In this document: positions 13,627 through 21,000 of the stretch, in pieces
Layout: every line of letters starts with the position of its first letter
Numbering within the stretch: position 1 is the first letter of the stretch
IMG/VR virus record: IMGVR_UViG_3300021963_000538
Location: 1-27,318 of that record
DNA from: a virus
Length of the DNA: 27,318 bases
Reading direction: 5' to 3' (one strand)
Notes under the pieces: generated by a model
What the model saw: the letters and a program-made list of their open reading frames with translations, nothing else
Told to the model about the DNA's origin: nothing
The model's database searches: none
Translations under genes and position numbers: made by a program

Positions 13627-13880
13627 ACTGTCTCCACCGTATATCCTGCTGCTTCAAGGTCTGTCTTTTCTGCAGCATCTACCTCATAAGAATAACCACC
13701 AATATAGGCAACATCTGCATCTTGTACTTCTTCGCTAGATGGGTAACGTACTTCGTAGTATTCTCCATCAATCTTTAGAACTGTGATTCCGTGAGGAACT
13801 TTGATTCTAGAAAACAATGGATGTCCATCACTCTCTAGTTCTTCTAAGATAGTTGGTGTTGTGAATCTATATGTAGCCAT
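13623..13880 (-). CDS. Small conserved protein next to capsid (85 aa)
   Basis: The 85-residue protein reads MATYRFTTPTILEELESDGHPLFSRIKVPHG, then GEYYEVRYPSSEEVQDADVAYIGGYSYEVDAAEKTDLEAAGYT. The RFTTPT start, the Y-EVRYPS-EE strand and turn, and the YIGGYSY-V---EK--LEAAGY end recur directly after capsid genes in actinophages. It could be a capsid decoration or completion protein; that is inference from position. It is the first gene after the capsid protein. It is separated from it by a 69-base spacer with a hairpin and has a very strong AAGGAGG ribosome site. Confidence 0.6.
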   Translation of the reverse strand: MATYRFTTPTILEELESDGHPLFSRIKVPHGITVLKIDGEYYEVRYPSSEEVQDADVAYIGGYSYEVDAAEKTDLEAAGYTVETV

Positions 13881-13882
13881 TT

Positions 13883-13898
13883 GTCCTCCTTAATGGAC
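13883..13898 (-). promoter_or_regulatory. Ribosome-binding site flanked by GTCC/GGAC
   Basis: On the - strand GTCC, the loop ATTAAGGA and GGAC precede the ATG of the 85-residue gene. The core AAGGAGG lies partly in the loop. The layout is close to that before the 62-residue membrane gene (1395-1408). Confidence 0.4.
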
Positions 13899-13906
13899 TT
13901 ACCCCA

Positions 13907-13930
13907 ATGCACCAGGCGAACCTGATGCAT
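13907..13930 (-). other. UUCG-capped hairpin downstream of the capsid gene
   Basis: On the - strand the arms ATGCATCAGG and CCTGGTGCAT enclose the loop TTCG, making ten base pairs with one T-G wobble. It starts 19 bases after the capsid stop codon and ends 26 bases before the next ATG. UUCG-type loops make very stable RNA hairpins. No U-tract follows, so it is not a standard terminator. It may act as a 3' stabiliser, processing end or partial attenuator that raises capsid mRNA over downstream genes. Confidence 0.7.
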
Positions 13931-13949
13931 CAGAGTCAATCAATTAAGA

Positions 13950-14951
13950 TTAAGCGTTTGGACGGCCTGATGCCGCTGACTCGATACGAACCAATGATGG
14001 TGTGCGGTAAAGCGCCCAGTTAATGATTCCGTACCAACCTGCTGGTGAGAAACGATTGAAACGGTCCTGGATAACTCCAACTTCCATTCCTGGTTCCTTC
14101 CATACAGCCTCAGCAAGTGCCTGAGCACCTGTGACGTATGTGTTATAAACACGTGTCTGTGTTCCGCCTGTGCCAGAACCTGACTGTGTGTTTGTAGCGT
14201 TTGCTGTCTCAATGAAACGAACGCCTTCCCATGAGCCGAGTTCTCCACCGAAGAGTGGTGATACAGCCTGGTACTCATGTGGTGTACGCCATACGTTGTT
14301 ACCTGTCTCTGTGCGGAGGTCAGCAGAAACTTCTGGGTGGATGTATGAAACATACATTCCAGCAGCCTTGTACTGAACACCAGCAGCGCGCATCTTAGTA
14401 ACAGCGCGGCGAATTGCGTCAGACTTCATTGTGTCTGCAGGAGCAATTGCTGTCTTAGCAGCAACTGTTCCAACGCCTTCATAGACGTTTGATACTGCGC
14501 CTGTGCCGCCAGATACGCGAACGATGTTCGCACCTGCATCCAACTTAGCAACAACTGCTGCATCAAGTGTCTTTGTCATGTTAAAGCCAATTGCATTAGC
14601 AACCCATGGGTCGATGTTAGCGATTGACATAAGGTTAATCTTCTTAACAGGAAGTACTGAGCGACCAAGTTCAAGTTGTGCAATATCAATGTATGATGTT
14701 GCTGGAAGTGCTACTGAATCTGGGTCAACAGTCTCTGAAAGTGTCGCTCCTGCTACAGTTGTATCAGCAATATCATTGTTGAACTGGAAGCGAATAGAAG
14801 AACCATTGTGTGTAAGTGAGCCGACCTTCTTGTCAGCAATTTCACGGAACTTAGGCAAGATACGAAGATTGGTTTCAATCAACTTGTCATATGCTAAAGT
14901 TACGAGGTTTGAACCTACGCCCGAGGACGTGGTGGAAAAGACATCTGCCAT
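13950..14951 (-). CDS. Major capsid protein, N4-gp56 family type
   Basis: The 333-residue protein matches the N4-gp56 type of HK97-fold capsid protein. An N-terminal helix AYDKLIETNLRILPKFREIADKK (about 20-42) is followed by strands with GSSIRFQFNND. The characteristic SETVDPDSVALP comes next, then LVLP-type strands before IANIDPWVANAIGFNM. Later come AIRRAVTKMRAAGVQYKAAGMYVSYIHPEVSADLRTETGN and FGGELGSWEGVRFIE, and finally VIQDRFNRFSPAGWYGIINWALYR. It forms the icosahedral shell. No N-terminal protease-cleaved domain is obvious; a separate scaffold gene lies upstream instead. A GAGGGTAT site precedes the ATG. It is probably the most abundantly translated gene here. Confidence 0.92.
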   Translation of the reverse strand: MADVFSTTSSGVGSNLVTLAYDKLIETNLRILPKFREIADKKVGSLTHNGSSIRFQFNNDIADTTVAGATLSETVDPDSVALPATSYIDIAQLELGRSVLPVKKINLMSIANIDPWVANAIGFNMTKTLDAAVVAKLDAGANIVRVSGGTGAVSNVYEGVGTVAAKTAIAPADTMKSDAIRRAVTKMRAAGVQYKAAGMYVSYIHPEVSADLRTETGNNVWRTPHEYQAVSPLFGGELGSWEGVRFIETANATNTQSGSGTGGTQTRVYNTYVTGAQALAEAVWKEPGMEVGVIQDRFNRFSPAGWYGIINWALYRTPSLVRIESAASGRPNA

Positions 14952-14974
14952 TTGGCGATACCCTCTTTCTGAGT

Positions 14975-15460
14975 TTATTGCATCTTATTAGAGATGCTTT
15001 GGATTATGGATAGTAATTCCTCTTCAGAGTTTCCGTCGTAGTTTTGCAACAAATCAACATATTCATCTGAAACATCGGGAGTTGCAGCAAACTGCGTAGC
15101 GCTATCCTGACGAGAGAACTCTCGTACATTAGGCTTAGCCTCTTGCTCTTCCTCTGGTGCATATCCGATTAGGTCTCCGTTATCTTTGAGCCAGTTATTA
15201 ACTGCCTCTTCGTTAACTTCGTCTAAGTCCTTAAGGACTAAACGGGCAGCCTTGGAGTTGACTCCCTTAGATTCTAGGACTGACTTGATTGTTGACTCAC
15301 GCTGTTGGCGTTCGAACATCTCCAACTTCTCGGTCAGTTCCTTGATTCGTTTTTCATCAGCGCGCTTTGCTTTACGAAGGTCTTTAATACCATTCGTCTC
15401 GTCGCTCTGACCTTCAAAATCAAGGTCATCATTGTCTTCCCAGTTATCGTTGCTTCTCAT
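14975..15460 (-). CDS. Scaffolding protein (161 aa)
   Basis: The 161-residue protein is acidic and helical. A disordered acidic start (NWEDNDDLDFEGQSDETNG) is followed by a heptad-patterned coiled coil at about 25-60, containing KRADEKRIKELTEKLEMFERQQRES. A helix with VLESKGVNSKAARLVLKDL comes next, and an acidic C-terminal half. Position directly before the capsid gene, size and composition are typical of phage scaffolds, which guide shell assembly and leave before or during packaging. GGGTGAGG lies before the ATG. It is the first gene after the longest spacer in the operon. Confidence 0.85.
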   Translation of the reverse strand: MRSNDNWEDNDDLDFEGQSDETNGIKDLRKAKRADEKRIKELTEKLEMFERQQRESTIKSVLESKGVNSKAARLVLKDLDEVNEEAVNNWLKDNGDLIGYAPEEEQEAKPNVREFSRQDSATQFAATPDVSDEYVDLLQNYDGNSEEELLSIIQSISNKMQ

Positions 15461-15580
15461 GCAACCTCACCCTTCTATTCGTTGTAGTTCGCAAGCCACA
15501 GTGACTACTCGGGGAAGTAGGCTGGCTCTTGCTACCAGTCTTTTACGCCTGACGGGGCTGGTGTATCCGTCTAGGGATTC
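15461..15580 (-). other. 120-base structured spacer upstream of scaffold and capsid genes
   Basis: This is the only gap over 100 bases inside the leftward operon. On the - strand it contains several pairings. GACGG and CCGTC flank an 11-base loop that itself contains ACCAG, complementary to a downstream CTGGT. GCAAG-AG-CCA pairs with TGGCTTGC around an inner CTACT/AGTAG hairpin. I see no clear -10/-35 promoter and no tRNA cloverleaf. It may be a structured 5' leader, processing site or phage-specific promoter for scaffold and capsid. The function is inferred. Confidence 0.5.
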
Positions 15581-16753
15581 TTAGAATGAGCCTGTATTAC
15601 CGCTCTGTTGTCCAGTACGCAGGCGACCAGAGGAGCCGCTAAATGATGCAACCTCTTGCTCTGCTAACTGCTGACGCTTACGCTTGGCACTTGCTGTGCC
15701 CTTAAATACTTCTGCTTCCGCAGTTGCTTGGTCATACTTGTCACCATAGATGTTGCCCAACTTAGTAGCAGTAGGCATAATCTCGCCAATATTGGCATAG
15801 CCCTGTTGTGCCTGCTCCTTAGTAACACCAAACTGCGCAAGGGCTGTAGCCGCTGCAGCAGATGTAGTAAGGTCCTGACCCTTGGCTGCAGCACCAATCT
15901 CAGCGGCTGTAACCTTCTCCTGCAACTTAGGTAGGTTGTCCTTAGGATTCAAGAAGTAAGAAACCAACTCATCATCTTTGATTCCAAAGAATGATGTTAG
16001 GGTTTCCTTAACTATTGGGTCAGCGTTCTTAACGCGAGTGACCACAGTATCTACACGGTCTTTAAACTCAGTTGGAGATACGTCTCCACCGATAATATCT
16101 GCCATTGCAGTCTGACGAGTCTTAGCGTCTGCACCAAAGTATGATGCCAAACCGTATGACTTAAGTGTTTCTGAGTATGCATTCTCTAGGTTGAGATACT
16201 CTGCCTCAGATAGAACATTAAGTCCTGCCTTACGGCGCTTCTCGTTACCATCAAAACGCTTAAGGTATGCAGGTTCGCTCTTGAGAGCAAGTGATGCCTG
16301 CTCAGAACCAAGACCTTCATCCATGTAGCGCTTGATAACTGGAACTAAATCATCTAGTCCGTAGTCCTTAAACGCAGCCTCAACAATTGCATAAGCATCA
16401 AGGTCAACTGTATCTTTATACTTGCGACCAGAACTAGCAAGAGTCTTCTTGCTACCATCGCTATAGATACCAATAGTATTACCATATGCATCTGTAATTG
16501 TATCTACAAGAGTAATCTCAGGAACATCTTCACCACCACCACCTAGTGGTGTTCCTCCGCCCGCTGGTGTTCCTCCGCCTGCGGGAGTACCACCGCCTGC
16601 GGGTGTGCCACCTGCTGGAACTGGATTGAGTGATGCGGCTTCTGCTGCTTTGAATTGAACAAGAGAAGATGAATCAGTTGAAACCTTTGGTGCAGCCTTA
16701 GGCTTTGCTGGTTTTGCATTTACGGATGAGTCTGTATTTGTTGGTATTCTCAT
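15581..16753 (-). CDS. Internal virion / structural protein with PAGGGT repeats (390 aa)
   Basis: The 390-residue protein has a disordered N-terminus rich in Lys, Pro, Ala and Ser (1-45). A Gly/Pro/Thr hinge of PAGGGT units spans 46-74, followed by a short beta unit with DAYGNTIGIYSDGSKKTL. A largely helical body follows (about 110-350) with SEAEYLNLENAYSETLKSYGL and SPTEFKDRVDTVVTRVKNADP. The end is Gln/Ser/Gly-rich (RLRTGQQSGNTGSF). No enzymatic motif is apparent. It is translationally coupled by TAATG overlap to the 422-residue and 1,724-residue genes, which suggests one complex. Placement between portal and scaffold suits an internal or ejection protein of a short-tailed phage. Confidence 0.6.
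   Translation of the reverse strand: MRIPTNTDSSVNAKPAKPKAAPKVSTDSSSLVQFKAAEAASLNPVPAGGTPAGGGTPAGGGTPAGGGTPLGGGGEDVPEITLVDTITDAYGNTIGIYSDGSKKTLASSGRKYKDTVDLDAYAIVEAAFKDYGLDDLVPVIKRYMDEGLGSEQASLALKSEPAYLKRFDGNEKRRKAGLNVLSEAEYLNLENAYSETLKSYGLASYFGADAKTRQTAMADIIGGDVSPTEFKDRVDTVVTRVKNADPIVKETLTSFFGIKDDELVSYFLNPKDNLPKLQEKVTAAEIGAAAKGQDLTTSAAAATALAQFGVTKEQAQQGYANIGEIMPTATKLGNIYGDKYDQATAEAEVFKGTASAKRKRQQLAEQEVASFSGSSGRLRTGQQSGNTGSF
16532..16618 (-). repeat. 18-base tandem units encoding PAGGGT
   Basis: Codons 46-74 of the 390-residue gene encode VPAGGT and then successive PAGGGT units, with a last diverged PLGGGG. The units are 18 bases and differ by a few third-position changes, so the repeat is not brand new. 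It probably encodes a flexible hinge, and its copy number may vary among relatives. Confidence 0.8.
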
Positions 16754-18021
16754 TATGCCATCAATCCGAATGACTTAAGGATTGAGTTAGCATAACTTGC
16801 TGCCTCTTCCTTAGCACCCTGTGTCTTTAACCATTGTGACTTTGTTTTAGGATTAGTACGTAACATCTTCTGATACTCAGAAATAGTCATAACGCCATCC
16901 TTGCCCTCGTTCTTTAAGGCAGCCTGAATATCTTCATCAAATATGCTTACTGCTGTATCTGGTAGTTCAAGCATCTTGCCTTTGTAATATGCAAATTGAC
17001 TAGAGATATCGGAAATCTTTACACCTTGGTCAATTAGTGGAGATAACTTGCCATAAAAAACCTTAGACATTTCCATAATTGACTTCTTTTGGGCATCTAA
17101 CTTGCCAGTAGTTAGAGTTCCACCAGGAACTAGACCACCAGTTACCTTATCAAGTGCCTGCTTTGCATCCAACTGAATGCCATAGTCCGCAGCATATGCA
17201 CGAAGTTCTGCAACATCCTGAGCAATCCTGCCGTCACCCTTTGTAATCTCTTCGATTGCTGTACCCTTAACTGCTGGTTTTAGAACGCTTGCACGAATAC
17301 GGTAGTAGTCTGTCTCTTCAAGATACTCACCAGTAGTAGTCTGCTTGCCACCAGATGTGGTGGACTTACGAACAGCAGCCTTCTCTTCCTTATTTACCTT
17401 GTTATAGTAATCAAGTTTCTCTTCTGCAGTTGCCTTACGTCCAAGATAATCTACAAAGAACTCATCAATATCCTGGTCTGTCTGTGTACGGCTAGATACA
17501 GATGCGCCTGCATTTATATCTGAACCAGAACCTGCTGAGGCACGCATACCTAGCCATGAGTCATATGATGTAGATGATTCAACACCAGTATCAAGGAAGT
17601 TAGATACATACTCAACTGATGCGTTACGAGCAGAGCGAACCACAGCGCCATTAAGTGCTGTAGAATCCTTAGTTTTAAACTGCTGCTCATTCATGTAACC
17701 AGCCTTATAAAGACGGTCACGAAGATTTTCTAATTGCCCATTTGCTATAGCATTCTTAATGTAGACATTGCGAATTGCATCTGCACCTAGAACTGGTCGA
17801 TAGTTACCAGAATTATCAATGTATAAAAAGACTTCGCCTTCTTGTCCATCAATTTTTCCTTGAAGAATCCACTCAGTACCATTATTGGTGGTAGTAACAC
17901 CAGCAATTCTGCTTTGACTATTAGGCCCAAAGTCTGCTTCCATATCAGAGATTGCTGCATCTGCTCCGAACTTAACTTTGCCAGTATTGGCAGCACTAAC
18001 TTCTGGTGACTTACCTGCCAT
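16753..18021 (-). CDS. Internal virion / structural protein (422 aa)
   Basis: The 422-residue protein starts with a beta domain (about 35-90) containing GTEWILQGKIDGQEGEVFLYIDNSGNYRPVLG. It continues as mostly helical sequence with a Ser/Ala/Gly linker near 175-195. DIDEFFVDYLGRKATAEEKLDYYNKVNKEEKAAVRK falls at about 200-235. The C-terminal part, MTISEYQKMLRTNPKTKSQWLKTQGAKEEAASYANSILKSFG, looks like a short helical repeat seen in phage internal proteins (DEFFxxYLGRxAT is typical). It overlaps both neighbours by one base. No catalytic motif found. I propose a partner of the 1,724-residue protein inside the head or ejection machinery. Confidence 0.6.
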   Translation of the reverse strand: MAGKSPEVSAANTGKVKFGADAAISDMEADFGPNSQSRIAGVTTTNNGTEWILQGKIDGQEGEVFLYIDNSGNYRPVLGADAIRNVYIKNAIANGQLENLRDRLYKAGYMNEQQFKTKDSTALNGAVVRSARNASVEYVSNFLDTGVESSTSYDSWLGMRASAGSGSDINAGASVSSRTQTDQDIDEFFVDYLGRKATAEEKLDYYNKVNKEEKAAVRKSTTSGGKQTTTGEYLEETDYYRIRASVLKPAVKGTAIEEITKGDGRIAQDVAELRAYAADYGIQLDAKQALDKVTGGLVPGGTLTTGKLDAQKKSIMEMSKVFYGKLSPLIDQGVKISDISSQFAYYKGKMLELPDTAVSIFDEDIQAALKNEGKDGVMTISEYQKMLRTNPKTKSQWLKTQGAKEEAASYANSILKSFGLMA

Positions 18022-21000
18022 TATCTGCCTCCTGCTGAATATGTGTCACGTGAATAGAATCCGAGGATAGGTCCAAATACTGAACGGTTAGCCTCTTTAA
18101 CTGATAGGTCTGATTGCATAAGTGTGTTTAACTGTTCTTCAATAGCAGCACGCTTAGCGCGCTTTGAGTCCGAGAAGTTCCATAGCAATCTCATCTGTGG
18201 GTCATTTGAGTATGTAATAAACTCACGAACCATCTTAGTTGCAATGCTCATCTTCTTGCGAGTATCTGCTTTAATAGGAGTACCCTCATCAGCAATAGCC
18301 TGCTCAATAGATGATAGAAGGTTTTCCTCTGTTGCTACTTCAAAGCCACCTGTCTCAAGGGCTGTACGTAGTAATGGATTGCCAGTCTTAAGAGATTCGC
18401 GGCGTGCGGTAGCGCTATCAATAATAGACTTACGCATAGGAATACTGAACTCGTTAGCCAGTGCTTCCTTTTCTTGACGCTCAATATCAAAGTAAGCCTG
18501 CTTAGCACGGGCTACTTCTACATTCTTAAGATAGTCTTCCAACTTAGGAGACTTAATAAGGTCTTGTCCTTCTAGCCATGCATAGGCAGAAGCGGTGTAA
18601 TCACCAACCTGTGGAGCAAAGATAAAGGCTGTCTCGCCATAGGCGTTGATAAAGCCCTTGTTAAATGTAGACCAGTTCTTAACTTGGTCTGTCTTCTGGA
18701 TAAGAACCTTAGTAGTCTTCTCATTACGAGATACTGTATAGATAATCTTTCCTGGATTCTTACCAACAAACATAGCAACTGCTAGTTCATATGGGTCAAA
18801 TACAGTGTCTGATTCAGTCTTAGCAATACCAGATAGGATGTCAAAGAACTCAGCACGTAGGTTTACTACGCCAGTATTCTTAATATAATCTGGAACTCCC
18901 TTGCTCTCACGCAAGGTAGGAGATACTGGTGAAATCATACCTAGGATTGAACGCATAGCAATAACGTTATGTGCTGCAATCTTAATGTCTTTAATAAACT
19001 TAGCACGCTGAGCATCCGTTGGATTCTCTGGTAACTGTGATTCAGGACCACCAAATGCTTGTGTATAGGCAATAGCCTGGAATGCAGCGGTAACTTCCTG
19101 ACGACTCAACTCTGACTTAGGCATAATGTCATACAAGTTCTGTAGGAACAATGGTACCAAAGCCTTCTTGAATGTCATATTATCACCAAGGTTACCTAGT
19201 GCATATGTATCAAACTCATCTGCAAAGAACTCACCTGCATCACCAATCTTGCCTGGCATATAGCCAAGGAAAGACCTAAAGCCAATAAATGATAGAGCAG
19301 CAACTGGACCGCTAAGCCCAGGCTGTCCAGCCTCTGGTGAAAATGATGGGTTAATCAAGCGTAACTTAAGAGTTATATCATTAAACTGTGGAACCTTAAA
19401 AGAACCACCAGTAAACTTACGCATTACTGGTTCAACAGCACCATTGATAATACCATCTGTAGGTAGTACTACATATGGTTCGCCCTTTTCATCATAATGA
19501 ATCTCACCACGTGCAGATAATCCCTGATGCGCTAGACGCATACGGTAGATAACCTGCAATGGCTTCTCACGCATAAGACGGTAGTAACGTCGCCAGAAGT
19601 CTTCTGTTGCACGGTAAAAACGTGCCACAGTTCTAGTAGATAATGCAAAGTTAGAACGAATGTTAGGGTTATCGACATACTTTAGAACTGAATCAGCAGC
19701 CTCTTGCATAGCAATTTCTGTGTATCGCTTACGTGCAATATCTTCTGCTTGTTCTAGAGTACGTTGATATAGTTTATCGTCTGAAAGAATACGAGGATTT
19801 GTCTCTTTTGCTCCACGCATCAACTGACTGACAAACTCGTCTTGGAAACCAGTGTAGCCTTCACGAAGGCGACCATATGTAGTAAGGATTGCTGGCTGAC
19901 GGAACAAACCGTTTACTTGACGGTCCATGCTTTCCATGATTGTGTTACCAAATCTGGTCCACATGCTAGGTAATTCACTACCATCAATAAGTTCTACAAA
20001 CTCAATAGCAGTATTAATTTCACCAGTAGGCTGCTTGCCTACTGTTGCCTTCTCAAAGTCTGCAAACTCAATATTTGATGCAGCCTTAGACCACTTACCC
20101 TTAACAGTCTTGCCGCTCTCCATCTCATAAGCAACAAGTCGATTATGACGTGCAACCATTAGGTTGAATAGGTCATCGTTAAATGACTCAGGACCACCAT
20201 GGAATGTATTGCGCATATCGAGAAGCATGTTCTCAATATGAATACGAGCAATCTCTGCGTCACCTATCTTGCGCTGACGCAAGAAGGCTGAATCAGCAAA
20301 CTCATTGATAAATGCATCTACTGTTTTCTTACGCTTAGGGTCAATTGTAAACTGCTTTGTCTCCCAATTGTACTTAACACCAATACGCTCAAGCATTTCA
20401 GTGCGAGCAATAGCAAAATCCTTAGGTGTGCGAAGACCGTTGTTTCTAAAGAACGCAGTTGTTGGGTCTACCACTGTGTCATTAAAGGTTTTAACATTAG
20501 GAACCATCTGGCGATACCATGCATCAAAGTGTGCAAGGGTTAGATACTTGTCATTAACGCGGCGCAGTTCTTCTGTTGAGAAGATTCTAAACTTCTGACC
20601 TACCTTAAGGGAGGCATCATTTAAAGCCTGAGTCAAAGTACTAGGAGTAAAGACAGCATCAATGACATTCTTGTCAAAACGTCCAGCAAGAGAGGTACGC
20701 GCTGCAATAGAAGAAGCCATTGAGTTCAATGTATCTGGATGATATACAAATGCTTCCTTAATATACTTATAGTTGCCCATTGAGGCATCTACTCCATACA
20801 TTGCATATACTCTCGCTACGGTTTCTTCACGAATCTGCATGTGAGTAATCTCTTCAACTGGTACACCAAGGTCATCTGCTAGTTGTTGAGCAATAGTTGC
20901 ACGCTCTGCTGGAGATAAAGCGTTCTCTGGTCCACCATAGCGGAATACTTTATTGATTCCACGCTTAATTGGACCAACAGAGGTCAAAGAACCGCTAAGT

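Noticed and set aside
14503-14991. Rightward 162-codon open frame opposite the capsid gene
   Set aside because: The opposite strand encodes a highly recognisable major capsid protein. The rightward frame has no family pattern and would run against all neighbouring genes.
15461-15580. tRNA or tmRNA gene in the spacer before the scaffold gene
   Set aside because: Stems are present but no acceptor/D/anticodon/T arrangement or CCA-type end can be assembled.
16532-16618. Possible CRISPR-like or regulatory repeat array
   Set aside because: The units are 18 bases, directly adjacent with no spacers, in frame, and encode a PAGGGT hinge. This is a coding low-complexity repeat.
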